Source of the DNA: Methyloversatilis universalis EHg5
GTDB lineage: Bacteria; Pseudomonadota; Gammaproteobacteria; Burkholderiales; Rhodocyclaceae
NCBI RefSeq assembly: GCF_000378945.1
Contig: NZ_KB900539.1
Coordinates: 3,048,022-3,112,021 of the forward strand
DNA: 64,000 bases
Reading direction: 5' to 3'
Shown here: one piece after another, positions 18,857 to 28,787 of the stretch
Layout of the letters: each line of letters begins with the position of its first letter
Position numbering within the stretch: position 1 is the stretch's first letter
Translations under genes and position numbers: made by a program
The notes under the pieces: generated by a model
Databases searched by the model: none
What the model saw: the letters and a program-made list of their open reading frames with translations, nothing else
What the model was told of the DNA's origin: nothing

Positions 18857-19810
18857 TCACCTGCAGACGCGAGCGAAGGCGTGCAGCACCGCATCCGCCG
18901 CATCGGCGCGCAGGCAATCGATGCGCTGGTCGATCTGCATCGAGCGCAGCCAGGTGATCTGCCGCTTGGCCAGCTGCCGCGTGGCGTAGATGCCGGTGTC
19001 GCGCAGCGTGGTGGCATCGGTTTCGCCTTCCAGAAAACTCCAGGCCTGCCGGTAGCCGACGCAGCGCATCGACGGCAGGCCCGGGTCGAGGCGGTATCGG
19101 GCACGCAGCGCACTCACCTCGTCGACCAGCCCCTGCGCCAGCATCTGGTCGAAACGCTGAGCGATGCGGGCATGCAGCCAGGCGCGGTCCGACGGCTCCA
19201 GCGACAGCACGGTGAGCGGCGGCAGCGGTGCGTCGTCCTCGCGCTTCGCATAGCTTTCGGCCAGCGGACGGCCGGTGAGGGTGACGATTTCCAGCGCGCG
19301 CTGAATGCGCTGCGCGTCGGTGGGCTTGAGCCGGGCCGCGGCGTCCGGGTCGAGCGCGGCCAGTTCGGCGTGCAGCGCCGGCCAGCCCTGTTCCGCCGCG
19401 CGCGCATCGATGTCGGCGCGCAAGCCCGCGTCCGCCTCCGGCAGATCCGACAAGCCCTCGCGCAGCGCCTTGATGTACAGCATGGTGCCGCCGGCCAGCA
19501 GCGGAATGCGGCCGCGCGCGTGGATGTCGCCGATCAGCCGCCGCGCGTCCGCGGCGAAGCGCGCGGCCGAATACGCCTCTTCCGGCGACACGATGTCGAT
19601 CAGGTGATGCGGGCACAGCGCCTGTTCCTCCGCCGAGGGCTTGGCGGTGCCGATGTCCATGTCACGGAACACCAGCGCCGAATCCACGCTGACCAGTTCG
19701 ATCGGCAGCGCCTGCGCGATGCGGGCCACCGCCGCGGTCTTGCCGCTGGCGGTCGGGCCGAGCAGCACCAGGACCGGCGGCGCGGATGCGGGCGCAGACG
19801 AATCGGCCAT
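18857..19810 (-). CDS. miaA: tRNA dimethylallyltransferase
   Basis: MiaA adds a dimethylallyl group to A37 of tRNAs reading UNN codons. The 317-residue protein has the P-loop [12 protein letters not shown] near residues 16-27, followed by [22 protein letters not shown], the substrate-binding Asp-Ser region. Later it has [10 protein letters not shown] and the tRNA-recognition segment [20 protein letters not shown]. The start ATG lies two bases after the mutL stop, so it is the second gene of a mutL-miaA operon, the arrangement found in many proteobacteria. The 3' end abuts the REP-like repeats. Confidence 0.96.
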   Translation of the reverse strand: MADSSAPASAPPVLVLLGPTASGKTAAVARIAQALPIELVSVDSALVFRDMDIGTAKPSAEEQALCPHHLIDIVSPEEAYSAARFAADARRLIGDIHARGRIPLLAGGTMLYIKALREGLSDLPEADAGLRADIDARAAEQGWPALHAELAALDPDAAARLKPTDAQRIQRALEIVTLTGRPLAESYAKREDDAPLPPLTVLSLEPSDRAWLHARIAQRFDQMLAQGLVDEVSALRARYRLDPGLPSMRCVGYRQAWSFLEGETDATTLRDTGIYATRQLAKRQITWLRSMQIDQRIDCLRADAADAVLHAFARVCR

Positions 19811-19811
19811 G

Positions 19812-21596
19812 TCAGCGACCGCGCATGAACAGGCGGTCCAGTTCGGCCATGCTGAGCTGCACCCAGGTCGGCCGGCCGTGATTGCACTGGTCAGCGCGTT
19901 CGCAGGCTTCCATGTCGCGCAGCAGCGCGTTCATTTCGGGCAGCGTGAGCAGGCGGTTGGCGCGCACCGCGCCGTGGCAGGCCATGGTGGCGAGCAGTTC
20001 GTTGCGCCGCCGCTCGACCACCTGGCTGGCCGGCGCCTCGCGCAGTTCCTCAAGCAGGGCACGCAGCAGCGCCCCGGTGTCCGCGCGCGCCAGCAGCGCC
20101 GGCACCGCGCGCACCATCAGTTCGTTCGGGCCGGCCTGACCGATGTCAAAACCGAGTTTTTCCAGCACGTCGGCGTATTCAAAGGCGGTCGCCACTTCGC
20201 GCGCGCTCATCGCCAGCACTGCCGGAATGAGCAGGCGCTGCACCGCCGGCTCGCCTTCGAGCACCTTCTTCAGCTGTTCGTACAGGATGCGCTCGTGCGC
20301 CGCGTGCATGTCCACCAGCACCAGACCGGCGGCGTTCTGCGCCAGCACATAGACGCCCTGCAACTGGGCCAGCGCGAAGCCCAGCGGCGGCGCATCGGCC
20401 TGCTGGGCCGGCAGGTCGGGGCGTGCGGCCGGCGCGAGCGCAGCCGGTGACGTGGCAAAACCGCCGGCAGCCGGCGCGTCCTGACGGACGAAATCGAAAT
20501 AGCGCGCCAGCGGCTGCTCCAGCGCCATACCCTGCTGCTGCGACGGCCACGGCGCCTGGAAGACCGGCTGCATGCCGGTCGATGCCGGTGGCGGCTGCGA
20601 CGCAGCGGCCGCGCCCACCTGAATCGACGGCGCCAGCGCGCGCTCGACCGCGTGGAACACGAACTGGTGAACGCCGCGCGAATCGCGGAAGCGCACTTCG
20701 GTCTTGGCCGGATGCACGTTCACATCGACCGCACGCGGATCGAGTTCGATGAACACCGCATAGGCCGGGTGGCGCGCGCCGTGCAGCACGTCGGCGTAGG
20801 CCTCGCGCAGCGCGTGCGCGAGCAGGCGGTCGCGCACGAAGCGGCCATTCACGAAACAGTACTGCGCATCGCGCCCGGCGCGCGAAAAGGCGGGCTGCGC
20901 GGCGAAGCCGCTGACCCGGATCTGGCCGGCATCGGCCTCGACCTGGCGGGCGTGCTGCATGAATTCGTCGCCCAGCAGCGCGCGCACCCGGCTCGCCATG
21001 TCGCCGGCCGGCAGGCGCTGCATCAGGCGGCCGTTGTGCATGAGCTGGAACGCCACCTGCGGCACCGACAGCGCGATGCGACCGAACACGTCGTCACAGT
21101 GGCCGTACTCGGTCTGTTCGGTACGCAGGAATTTCCGGCGCGCCGGCGTGTTGTAGTAGAGATCGGCCACGTCGATCACGGTGCCGGCATCGAGCGCGGC
21201 CGGTTCGACCTCGCCCTCGTTGTCGATGCGCCAGGCATGGGCGCTGCCAGTCTCGCGGCTGGTGATGCTGACGCGGGCGACGCTGGCGATCGACGCCAGC
21301 GCCTCGCCGCGGAACCCCATGGTGGCCACCGCTTCGAGGTCGTCCAGCGAGGCGATCTTGGAGGTGGCGTGCCGGGCCAGCGCCAGCGGCAGGTCTTCGC
21401 GCGGCATGCCGCAGCCGTCGTCAGCCACCCGCAGCCGCTTTACGCCGCCGCCTTCGAGCTGCACGCGGATGTCGCGGCTGCCGGCGTCCAGACTGTTTTC
21501 CAGCAGTTCCTTCAGCACCGAAGCCGGCCGCTCGACCACTTCGCCGGCGGCAATCTGGCTGATCAGCAGGTCGGGCAACAGACGGATGGCGGGCAT
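19812..21596 (-). CDS. mutL: DNA mismatch repair protein MutL
   Basis: MutL links MutS mismatch recognition to strand incision. The protein has 594 residues from ATG 21596 ([24 protein letters not shown]), the classical start; an upstream ATG would add a low-quality extension. The GHKL ATPase motifs are present: [16 protein letters not shown] and [10 protein letters not shown]. The C-terminal part contains [12 protein letters not shown], which fits the metal-binding DQHA(x)2E(x)4E endonuclease motif, plus ACHGAVRA and CNHGRPTW. It is therefore predicted to be a nicking MutL, as expected for organisms without MutH. It heads the mutL-miaA operon. Confidence 0.96.
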   Translation of the reverse strand: MPAIRLLPDLLISQIAAGEVVERPASVLKELLENSLDAGSRDIRVQLEGGGVKRLRVADDGCGMPREDLPLALARHATSKIASLDDLEAVATMGFRGEALASIASVARVSITSRETGSAHAWRIDNEGEVEPAALDAGTVIDVADLYYNTPARRKFLRTEQTEYGHCDDVFGRIALSVPQVAFQLMHNGRLMQRLPAGDMASRVRALLGDEFMQHARQVEADAGQIRVSGFAAQPAFSRAGRDAQYCFVNGRFVRDRLLAHALREAYADVLHGARHPAYAVFIELDPRAVDVNVHPAKTEVRFRDSRGVHQFVFHAVERALAPSIQVGAAAASQPPPASTGMQPVFQAPWPSQQQGMALEQPLARYFDFVRQDAPAAGGFATSPAALAPAARPDLPAQQADAPPLGFALAQLQGVYVLAQNAAGLVLVDMHAAHERILYEQLKKVLEGEPAVQRLLIPAVLAMSAREVATAFEYADVLEKLGFDIGQAGPNELMVRAVPALLARADTGALLRALLEELREAPASQVVERRRNELLATMACHGAVRANRLLTLPEMNALLRDMEACERADQCNHGRPTWVQLSMAELDRLFMRGR

Positions 21597-21700
21597 GAGG
21601 GGGGGCACGGCCGGGCGCGCGGGACGGGATTCGGACCGCGATTCTACGGGCCGCAATACGCATCCGCTATCATCAGCGCTCGTTTTCAGCCGGCCCCGAC

Positions 21701-22369
21701 ATGGAACTGCTCGCCACCTTCATCGACCTCATGCTGCACCTGGACAAGCACCTCGCGGTGCTGGTCGCCAACTACGGCGCCTGGGTGTACGCCATCCTGT
21801 TCATCATCGTGTTCTGCGAAACCGGCCTGGTGGTGACGCCTTTCCTGCCCGGCGATTCGCTGCTGTTCGTGGCCGGCGCGCTGGCGGCCGCAGGCGGCAT
21901 GCACATCGGCCTGCTCATCGTGCTGCTGGTGATCGCGGCGGTACTGGGGGACGCGGTGAACTACTCGATCGGCGCCTGGTTCGGCCCCAAGGTGTTCCGC
22001 TGGGAAAATTCGCGCTTCTTCAACCGCGAAGCGTTCGACCGCACGCACGGTTTCTACGAGAAGCACGGTGGCAAGACGGTCATCATCGCGCGCTTCATGC
22101 CGCTCATCCGCACCTTCGCGCCCTTCGTGGCCGGGGTGGCGCAGATGAGCTACGCGCGCTTCGCGCTGTTCAACGTGACCGGTGCGGTGATCTGGGTGGT
22201 GTCGCTGTCGCTGGCGGGTTACTGGCTCGGCAATCAGCCCTGGGTCAAGCAGAACCTGACCCTGGTCATCCTCGCCATCATCGCGATATCACTTGCGCCA
22301 CTGGCAGTGGCCTGGGTGAAGTCGAAACTGGGTTCGAAAGCCGTGACGCAGCCGGATCAGGCAGCCTGA
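21701..22369 (+). CDS. DedA-family membrane protein
   Basis: The 222-residue integral membrane protein belongs to the DedA/SNARE-associated family, whose members flip or carry polyprenyl phosphates and phospholipids. Typical segments are [19 protein letters not shown] near residue 45, GDAVNYSIG near residue 86, and [28 protein letters not shown] at about residues 115-145, containing the conserved Arg. At least four hydrophobic segments are visible. It is transcribed divergently from mutL across about 100 bases. Its last 92 bases are overlapped antisense by the next open frame. Confidence 0.9.
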   Translation: MELLATFIDLMLHLDKHLAVLVANYGAWVYAILFIIVFCETGLVVTPFLPGDSLLFVAGALAAAGGMHIGLLIVLLVIAAVLGDAVNYSIGAWFGPKVFRWENSRFFNREAFDRTHGFYEKHGGKTVIIARFMPLIRTFAPFVAGVAQMSYARFALFNVTGAVIWVVSLSLAGYWLGNQPWVKQNLTLVILAIIAISLAPLAVAWVKSKLGSKAVTQPDQAA

Positions 22370-22817
22370 TGCGCGGCCAGCAGGCTTCGAGCGCCACACT
22401 GTAGCGCTCGGCGCCGGCGACGATCACCACCACGCCTGCGCGCTGCACATCAGCCAGCAGGTGTTCCGCCTTCAGGCCGCTGCGGGCGTTGGCTTCGCGG
22501 CCAAAGGCGACTTCGGCGCCCTCGCCCAGATGCAGGTAGAGCAGCGCCGCGTGTTCGCGCGCCTGCTGCAGCGAAGGCCGCCACTGGTCAGACGTGATCG
22601 GCTCGTCATTGGCCGCCTCGAGTTCGACCCGCATCAGCGGCTGGTCGCGCAGCCGAGCCAGCGCCATCGCCAGCGCGTCGCACTGCACGTCCTGGCCGCC
22701 GCAGATGAGCACGCCGCCGTGATCGACGCGCGCCAGCGTGCGCAGCAGCTGGCCAAAGCGCCGGCTGCCTGCCTTCACACCGGGAGCGCGTACCCGTTCG
22801 AGCGGTTCCATCTTCAT
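22278..22817 (-). CDS. Hypothetical protein, convergent with dedA
   Basis: Not recognised. From ATG 22817 (with AAGGA about 14 bases upstream) the product would have 179 residues. Its middle part looks like a genuine globular protein with alternating strands and helices: [20 protein letters not shown], then [19 protein letters not shown] and [19 protein letters not shown]. The last 40 residues are Pro/Ser/Arg-rich and come from the stretch overlapping dedA, so they may be poorly conserved. Without it the gap between dedA and the lipoprotein gene would be about 540 bases with no gene. Start and existence are uncertain; no function is proposed. Confidence 0.45.
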   Translation of the reverse strand: MKMEPLERVRAPGVKAGSRRFGQLLRTLARVDHGGVLICGGQDVQCDALAMALARLRDQPLMRVELEAANDEPITSDQWRPSLQQAREHAALLYLHLGEGAEVAFGREANARSGLKAEHLLADVQRAGVVVIVAGAERYSVALEACWPRIRLPDPAASRLSNPVSTSPRPLPVAQVISR

Positions 22818-22911
22818 TGCGGCATCGATTCCTTCAGGGGCTGCATCGGACCCTTCATCCGCTTCGCGGCGGGGTCCCACACACTGCCCGGGTTGTCGTA
22901 CGCTGTCGGTC

Positions 22912-23646
22912 ATGGACCTTATGACAGCCTGCAAGTCGATTCTGCGCGCGCTCTGTTGCGCCGCGATAGCCAACTTGATCACGGGCTGTTCGGGCACCGG
23001 CCAGAAACCCGCGCCAGTGGCCGATTCCATGCATCCTAAACAGATTGTTAAAAGTGACATCGACCGGGTTCTGGAGGCTCATCACCGGGAAGTGTTCGCC
23101 AGTCTTGAGCGTCTGGCCGACAAGCTGTACAGGCGCAATCCGCGCGAATGGCGACGCGCCGGGCTGGACAGCCGCGAGGCAGCAATGGCCCGGCTGTTCG
23201 CCGCGCAGCATGACTGGCGGCTGAAGGAATTCGACGGCCGGCGCGGCATCGAGGTGATGCGCATGGCGTTCGCTGCCGACTTCGGCGGCGACCGGGTGGC
23301 CGCGCTGATCGCCGGCATGGGCGGCATGATCCAGACCGCATGGGGCGACCGCAGCGAACTGTTCATCATGGACGAGCTGGACCCGCAGTCGCTGTCGAAC
23401 TGCGCGCGCAACCTCGAGATCGCCGCCTGGAAACTGGCCCAGTCGCGCGACGAGGCCGGCAACCTGCTGCTGCTGTCCAACGAGATCGGTGCCGACGGCA
23501 CGCGCAACCTCAGTTTCGAGCGCGAGATCGGCAAAATGATAGGCTGGCTCGACATGAGTTCGACCATCGTCGCCGACAAGAACCGGCGGGTGGTCACCCG
23601 CATCCTGCAGTCGCTGGCCACCGCGGTCTTCCTGCCGGTCCGGTGA
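22912..23646 (+). CDS. Hypothetical lipoprotein
   Basis: The 244-residue protein has an N-terminal hydrophobic segment and a lipobox LITGC with the lipidation Cys at residue 26, so it is predicted to be anchored to a periplasmic membrane leaflet. The rest is mostly helical, with paired segments such as RVLEAHHREVFASLERLADKLY and GMGGMIQTAWGDRSELFIMDELDPQSLSNCARNLEIAAWKL. This resembles uncharacterised betaproteobacterial lipoproteins. No catalytic motif is seen. The start at 22912 is chosen to keep the full signal peptide; ATG 22921 is an alternative. The gene ends 77 bases before purN and appears monocistronic. Confidence 0.7.
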   Translation: MDLMTACKSILRALCCAAIANLITGCSGTGQKPAPVADSMHPKQIVKSDIDRVLEAHHREVFASLERLADKLYRRNPREWRRAGLDSREAAMARLFAAQHDWRLKEFDGRRGIEVMRMAFAADFGGDRVAALIAGMGGMIQTAWGDRSELFIMDELDPQSLSNCARNLEIAAWKLAQSRDEAGNLLLLSNEIGADGTRNLSFEREIGKMIGWLDMSSTIVADKNRRVVTRILQSLATAVFLPVR

Positions 23647-23723
23647 GCGGAGACGCCAGCCGCCGGGCGGCTGGGCGATAATCGCGCCTTGATCCACCCG
23701 ATCCGGCCCGGTGCCGGCGCCCC

Positions 23724-24365
23724 ATGAAATCCGTCGTCATCCTCATTTCCGGCCGCGGCAGCAATATGCGCTCCATCGTCGAGGCCGGCCTGGCCGCCGA
23801 CATCCGCGCGGTGATCAGCAACCGGCCGGACGCCGCCGGTCTGGACTACGCCCGCGAGCGCGGCATCGCCACCGCGGTGGTCGACCACAAGCGCTACCCG
23901 GACCGCGACCACTTCGACCGCGCGCTCGCCACCGAGATCGACCGCCACGCCCCGGATCTGGTGGTGCTGGCCGGCTTCATGCGCATCCTGACGCCGGAAT
24001 TCGTCAATCACTACAGCGGCCGCATGATCAACATCCATCCGTCGCTGCTGCCTGCCTTTACCGGCCTGCACACCCACCGGCGGGCGATCGAGGCCGGCTG
24101 CCGCGTGGCCGGCGTGACCGTGCACTTCGTGACCGGCGAACTGGATGGCGGCCCCATCGTCGCCCAGGCGGCGGTGCCGGTACTGGCCGGCGACGACGAA
24201 AACACACTGGCCGCCCGCGTGCTGAAGCAGGAACACGTGCTCTACCCGCAGGTGGTGCGCTGGTTCGTGGACGGACGGCTCAGCCTGCGCGACGGCCGCG
24301 CGGTGCTGACCGGCGACGCCACCCCTGGCGACGCCGCGCTGTGCGTTCCGGGTGCGGATGACTGA
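23724..24365 (+). CDS. purN: Phosphoribosylglycinamide formyltransferase
   Basis: PurN transfers a formyl group from 10-formyl-THF to GAR, the third step of purine synthesis. The 213-residue protein has the N-terminal phosphate loop VILISGRGSNMRSI, the folate-site segment LAGFMRILTPEFV, and the catalytic Asn-His-Asp region: NIHPSLLPAFTGLHTHRRA and HFVTGELDGGPIVAQ. The length is typical. The stop overlaps the start of the next gene, indicating an operon with the DUF3108 gene and the RsmB-type methyltransferase. Confidence 0.96.
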   Translation: MKSVVILISGRGSNMRSIVEAGLAADIRAVISNRPDAAGLDYARERGIATAVVDHKRYPDRDHFDRALATEIDRHAPDLVVLAGFMRILTPEFVNHYSGRMINIHPSLLPAFTGLHTHRRAIEAGCRVAGVTVHFVTGELDGGPIVAQAAVPVLAGDDENTLAARVLKQEHVLYPQVVRWFVDGRLSLRDGRAVLTGDATPGDAALCVPGADD

Positions 24366-25518
24366 GCCGCTGTCCCGCCCGCGGCTGGCGATCGCGCTGG
24401 CCGTGTCGCTGCTGCTGCACCTGCTGCTTGTCGGCGGCCTGCGCGGCATCGACCACACGGCTGAGCCAGATGACGGACCCGTCATCCACGCCGCGCTGGT
24501 CGCCCCCCCGCCACCGCCCCCACCCGAGCCGGAACCGGTACCCGCCGCCCGCCCTGCTCCGAAAGCCCCACCCAAGGTGCGCCGACCCCGTTCCGTGCCT
24601 CCGGTCAGCGAACCGGTCGATGGCACCGCCGCCGCTTCGCCGGCCAGTCAGCCCGCGCTGTCGGCAAGCGACGACGGCGTGGCAGCCGATGCCGGCACCG
24701 GTGCGCGCGACCAGGCCGGCGAAGACCACATGCCACCGGTCGGCGACGACGCGGTGGCGATGAAGCCGCAGGACGTGCTGCCGGGCGAGGCGAAGATCGA
24801 ATTCGAGGTGTATCGCGGCGACGCGCTGCGCATCGGTGAAAGCCGCTACCACTGGGTGCACGACGGCCAGCGCTACCGGATGGACACGGTGACCGAAACC
24901 ACCGGCCTGGCCGCGCTGCTAAAGCCCCTGCGCATCGATCAGCGCAGCGAAGGCGAACTGGCCGATGATGGCCTCAGACCGCAGCGTTTCAGCCAGATAT
25001 CCTCTTCCGGCAAGCCGCCGGAAGAAACCGTGGTTTTCGACTGGGCCGGCAGTCGGGTTATGCTCCGCAGCGGCGCGAAAACCATGGACGAAGCGCTGAC
25101 GCCCGGTGCGCAGGACATGGCCAGCCTGTGGCTGGAGGTGATCTGGCGTGCCCAGTACGGCGGCAGCTTCGATTTTGCGGTGGCGACCGGCCGCCGCTAC
25201 AGCCCGCGCTGGTTCGTGCCGGACGAGGACAGCAGCAGCCTGGAAACCGGCCTTGGCCGCCTGCTGGTCAAGCGGGTGGCCATGCGCGCCCTGCCCGGCG
25301 ACAACCAGATCGAGGTGTGGCTGGCCCCCGATCTGCGCTGGCTGCCGGTGCGCATCCGCTACACCGACCGCAAGGGCGATGTGTACGACCAGCGCGTGCG
25401 TCGCATCGAATACGACCAGCGGACGCTGACAGCCACCTCGTCCGCCCCCACCGGCAGCGCGTCGCCCTCAGGCTCCGCGCCCGCCCCCGATTCAGACCTT
25501 CCGATCTTCCTGCGATGA
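24358..25518 (+). CDS. DUF3108 family protein with TonB-like N-terminus
   Basis: The 386-residue protein starts with a short cytoplasmic part and one membrane segment (LAIALAVSLLLHLLLVGGL). A proline-rich linker with PPPPPPPEPEPVP follows, and then a periplasmic domain of the DUF3108 type, with segments such as IEFEVYRGDALRIGESRYHW and YQRVR-like beta strands. The N-terminus copies the TonB layout but lacks the TonB C-terminal domain, so energy transduction is not suggested. ATG 24358 overlaps the purN stop; a GTG at 24352 is possible. Its stop overlaps the next ATG. Such genes commonly accompany purN in betaproteobacteria, function unknown. Confidence 0.75.
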   Translation: MTEPLSRPRLAIALAVSLLLHLLLVGGLRGIDHTAEPDDGPVIHAALVAPPPPPPPEPEPVPAARPAPKAPPKVRRPRSVPPVSEPVDGTAAASPASQPALSASDDGVAADAGTGARDQAGEDHMPPVGDDAVAMKPQDVLPGEAKIEFEVYRGDALRIGESRYHWVHDGQRYRMDTVTETTGLAALLKPLRIDQRSEGELADDGLRPQRFSQISSSGKPPEETVVFDWAGSRVMLRSGAKTMDEALTPGAQDMASLWLEVIWRAQYGGSFDFAVATGRRYSPRWFVPDEDSSSLETGLGRLLVKRVAMRALPGDNQIEVWLAPDLRWLPVRIRYTDRKGDVYDQRVRRIEYDQRTLTATSSAPTGSASPSGSAPAPDSDLPIFLR

Positions 25519-26807
25519 AACCGAACGAAAAACTGATTGATGCCACCGCCGACGTGCTGGGCCGACTGCTGCGCTTCGAATACCCGGCCGACGGCGTGCT
25601 GTCCGCCTATTTCCGCGAACAGCGTGCGCTGCAGTCTCGCGACCGCGCCTTCATCGCCGAACACGCCTATCTGGTGCTGCGCCGGCTGCGCTGGCTGCGC
25701 GCCGTCGCCGGCGAGCACGCCGGTGCGCGCAAGCTGCTGATCGCCGCGCTGGCCCGCATCCAGGGCCTGGGCGTCAAGCAGCTGGCACCGCTGGTGTCGC
25801 GCAAGGAAGCGGAATGGCTGGAAACGCTGGCACAGAGCAAGGCGGACGAACTGTCGCTGGGCGAACGCACCGACCTGCCGGACTGGGTGATCGAGCGGCT
25901 GTCGGCGCAGATGGACGAAGCGGCGCTGCTGTCGCTGGCGCGCGCGCTGAACCAGCAGGCGCCGCTGGACCTGCGCATCAACCTGATGAAGTCCGACCGC
26001 GAGGCGGTCATGGCGACGCTCGCCAACAACGGCATCGTCGCCGAGCCGGGTCGCTGGTCGCCGTGGGCGCTGCGCCTGAACGAGCGCCCGTCGCTGTCGA
26101 AGAACCCGCTGTACGAGAAGGGCATCATCGAGGTGCAGGACGAAGGCAGCCAGCTGCTGGCGCTGCTGCTGGCGCCGCGACGCGGCGAAATGGTGGTCGA
26201 TTTCTGCGCCGGTGCCGGCGGCAAGACGCTGGCCATCGGCGCCATGATGCGTTCGACCGGCCGGCTGTACGCCTTCGACGTGTCGGAAAAGCGGCTGATC
26301 AAGATGCGGCCGCGGGTGGCACGCTCGGGTCTGTCCAATGTGCACCCGGTGCTGATCGACAGTGAAGCCGACACCAAGGTGAAGCGTCTGGCCGGCAAGA
26401 TAGACCGGGTGCTGGTCGATGCGCCCTGTTCCGGCCTGGGCACGCTGCGCCGCAACCCTGACCTCAAGTGGCGGCAGACGCCGCAGGCGGTGACCGAACT
26501 GGTGGCCAAGCAGGCAGCCATCCTGGCCGGAGCGTCGCGCCTGGTGAAGGCCGGCGGACGGCTGGTGTACGCCACCTGCAGCCTGTTGAACGAAGAGAAC
26601 CGCGGCGTGGTCGATGCTTTCCTGGCCAGCCACCCGGATTTCGTCCGCGTGCCGGTCAACGCGCTGCTGGCGGCTGCGCGGATCGAACTCGATACCGGTG
26701 TCGATCTCGAACTGCGCCCCGATCTGCACGGCACCGACGGTTTCTACGCCGCCGTGCTGGAACGTCGCGGCGCGGACGACAAACAGAAAGAACACAGTGA
26801 GGAATGA
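25515..26807 (+). CDS. RsmB-type RNA (cytosine-5)-methyltransferase
   Basis: The 430-residue protein is a NOL1/NOP2/Sun family SAM-dependent m5C methyltransferase, probably acting on 16S rRNA. An N-terminal NusB-like helical part (FREQRALQSRDRAFIAEHAYLVLRR) is followed by the SAM-binding motif VVDFCAGAGGKTLAIG. Motif IV is VDAPCSGLGTLRRNPDLKW and motif VI is YATCSLLNEEN, so both catalytic cysteines are present. The start ATG overlaps the previous stop (ATGA), so the gene is coupled to the DUF3108 gene. It could be RsmB itself or a related paralogue, so the symbol is left open. Confidence 0.88.
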   Translation: MKPNEKLIDATADVLGRLLRFEYPADGVLSAYFREQRALQSRDRAFIAEHAYLVLRRLRWLRAVAGEHAGARKLLIAALARIQGLGVKQLAPLVSRKEAEWLETLAQSKADELSLGERTDLPDWVIERLSAQMDEAALLSLARALNQQAPLDLRINLMKSDREAVMATLANNGIVAEPGRWSPWALRLNERPSLSKNPLYEKGIIEVQDEGSQLLALLLAPRRGEMVVDFCAGAGGKTLAIGAMMRSTGRLYAFDVSEKRLIKMRPRVARSGLSNVHPVLIDSEADTKVKRLAGKIDRVLVDAPCSGLGTLRRNPDLKWRQTPQAVTELVAKQAAILAGASRLVKAGGRLVYATCSLLNEENRGVVDAFLASHPDFVRVPVNALLAAARIELDTGVDLELRPDLHGTDGFYAAVLERRGADDKQKEHSEE

Positions 26808-26810
26808 GGC

Positions 26811-27413
26811 GTGAAAGATAGTCTGCGCGGCGCGCTGTTCGCTGCCCTGCTGCTGGCCGCGGCACCGCTGAGTGCCGGCAGCACGCTGCCGGCGGAAGGC
26901 AAGGTCGAGGTGGCCTTCGCCCCCTGGGACGATGTGGAGCGGCTGGTGATGGACCAGATCGACGGTGCCCGCCAGGCCATCTACGTGCAGGCCTACACGC
27001 TGACCAGCCGCAACATCGCGAAAACCCTGATCGCTGCCGCCGAGCGCGGTGTGAAGGTCGAAGTACTGGCCGACCGCGACAAGGTGCTGAAGGACGAACG
27101 CAGCGCGGTGCCGCGCATGGCCGGCAACGGCGTGAGCGTATGGCTGGACGGCAACTACGCCGCCGCCCATAACAAGGTGATGGTGGTCGATCCGGACGGT
27201 CGTGAGCCGGTGGTGGTCACCGGCTCGTACAACTTCAGCTACTCCGGCAAGAGCGAGAACGCGGAAAACGTGATGGTGGTGAGCGGACACCGTGCGCTGG
27301 CCCGGACCTATCTGGACAACTGGAAGCGCCACCGCGCGAAATCGGTCAGCTTCACCGAAGCGGTGATGGCACATCAGGCGGCCGAGCGTGCCGGGGAAGC
27401 CACCGCACGATGA
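26811..27413 (+). CDS. Phospholipase-D-like endonuclease, exported
   Basis: The 200-residue protein has a signal peptide (residues 1-24, ending APLSAGS) and a single PLD domain with the HKD motif HNKVMVVDPDG and a following GSYNFSYSG, the pattern of Nuc-type endonucleases. Such proteins dimerise to build one active site and degrade nucleic acids in the periplasm. The start is GTG at 26811, three bases after the upstream stop, and the stop overlaps the next ATG (ATGA at 27410-27413). It therefore belongs to the purN operon run. Phospholipase activity is not implied. Confidence 0.85.
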   Translation: MKDSLRGALFAALLLAAAPLSAGSTLPAEGKVEVAFAPWDDVERLVMDQIDGARQAIYVQAYTLTSRNIAKTLIAAAERGVKVEVLADRDKVLKDERSAVPRMAGNGVSVWLDGNYAAAHNKVMVVDPDGREPVVVTGSYNFSYSGKSENAENVMVVSGHRALARTYLDNWKRHRAKSVSFTEAVMAHQAAERAGEATAR

Positions 27414-28711
27414 CGGAAATCTCGTTTGAAGCACTGATGCGCCTGCTGGGCCAGGACAGCACCCGCATCGAACTGGCGGTCATCGTCGGCTGCCTGTTGC
27501 TGGCCGGCCTGCTGAGCCGGCTGATCAAGCGTCGCCAGCGCGCCAAGACCGATTACGACAGTCTGGGCGCGGCTGCCCGACTGGGTATCGACGGCCTGCA
27601 GCGCCTGCTGTTCCCGCTGACCGGCATGGCCACCCTGACCGCCGCCCGCGCCCTGTACGGTGCGCTGCACCAGCCGCCGGTGCTGATGCATCTGGTGATC
27701 GCCATGCTGGTGGCGATGGGCGTGATCCGGATGATCGTGTATGCGCTGCGCCAGGTGTTCTCGCCGGCCGGCTGGCTGAGCACCTTCGAATTCCTGATCA
27801 GTCTCACCATCTGGAGCGCCTGGGCACTGCACGCACTGGACATCCTGCCCGAGGTGATCGACTGGCTGGACAGTCAGCAGGTGGCGCTGGGCAAGCAGAA
27901 GCTGTCGCTGTGGGCGCTGCTTCAGGGCGGCGCCTGGGTGCTGGTGACGCTGATCGGCGCGATCTGGCTGTCCGGCTCGGTCGAGCGCAAGCTGATGCGG
28001 GCGCCGCTGGACAGCAATCTGCGCATCGTGCTGGCCCGCCTGTCCAAGGTGGCGCTCATGTTCCTGGCGCTGATGATCACGCTGCCGCTGGTCGGCATCG
28101 ACCTGACCGCGCTGTCGGTGTTCGGCGGCGCACTGGGCGTCGGTCTGGGCTTCGGCCTGCAGAAGATCATGGCCAACTACGTGTCCGGCTTCATCATCCT
28201 GCTCGATCGCTCGATCCGCATCGGCGACCTCATTTCGGTCGGCAGCGACCGCGGCCAGGTACAGCAGATCACCACCCGCTACACGGTGCTGCGCAGCCCG
28301 TCGGGCGTGCAGTCCATCGTGCCGAACGAAACGCTGATCAGTTCGGTGGTGCAGAACGAAGGCCTGTCGGACCGCGAAGTCAGAATGGCAATCACGGTGC
28401 AGGTGGGCTACGCCGACGATGTCGAACGCGCGCTGGCGATTCTGGAGGAATGCGCCCGGGTGCATGAGCGGGTGCTGCCCGAGCCTGCACCGCGCGCCTT
28501 CCTGCACTCCTTCGGCGACTCCGGCATCAATCTCGAACTGGGCATGTGGATCACCGACCCCGAGAACGGCACGCTGGGCATACGTTCTGCGGTGCAGCTG
28601 GAGGTTCTGCGCCGCTTCCGGGCCGAAGGCATTGAAATTCCCTTCCCCCAGCGCGAGATACGTTTACTGAATCCGGCTGACAACGTTGCAGTTTGTGACG
28701 CAAAGACTTGA
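27410..28711 (+). CDS. MscS-family mechanosensitive ion channel
   Basis: The 433-residue protein has several N-terminal hydrophobic segments and then the MscS core. The pore-lining helix LTALSVFGGALGVGLGFGLQ is rich in Gly and Ala and is followed by KIMANYVSGFIILLDRSIRIGDLI and the beta domain with VQQITTRYTVLRSPSGVQSIVPNETLI. The C-terminal domain ends in FPQREIRLL. Channels of this class open during osmotic down-shock. It is the last gene of the purN operon run, coupled to the PLD gene by an ATGA overlap. Confidence 0.93.
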   Translation: MTEISFEALMRLLGQDSTRIELAVIVGCLLLAGLLSRLIKRRQRAKTDYDSLGAAARLGIDGLQRLLFPLTGMATLTAARALYGALHQPPVLMHLVIAMLVAMGVIRMIVYALRQVFSPAGWLSTFEFLISLTIWSAWALHALDILPEVIDWLDSQQVALGKQKLSLWALLQGGAWVLVTLIGAIWLSGSVERKLMRAPLDSNLRIVLARLSKVALMFLALMITLPLVGIDLTALSVFGGALGVGLGFGLQKIMANYVSGFIILLDRSIRIGDLISVGSDRGQVQQITTRYTVLRSPSGVQSIVPNETLISSVVQNEGLSDREVRMAITVQVGYADDVERALAILEECARVHERVLPEPAPRAFLHSFGDSGINLELGMWITDPENGTLGIRSAVQLEVLRRFRAEGIEIPFPQREIRLLNPADNVAVCDAKT

Positions 28712-28722
28712 CGCTGCGCAAA

Positions 28723-28750
28723 TTGACCGCTAGCCAAGGTCGCGTAGAAT
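28723..28750 (+). promoter_or_regulatory. Sigma-70-like promoter for the desaturase gene
   Basis: TTGACC at 28723-28728 and TAGAAT at 28745-28750 are separated by 16 bases. They lie about 40 bases before the desaturase ATG. Confidence 0.7.
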
Positions 28751-28787
28751 CCGCACCTTCAAATACGTGTATCAAGGGACTTCCTGA

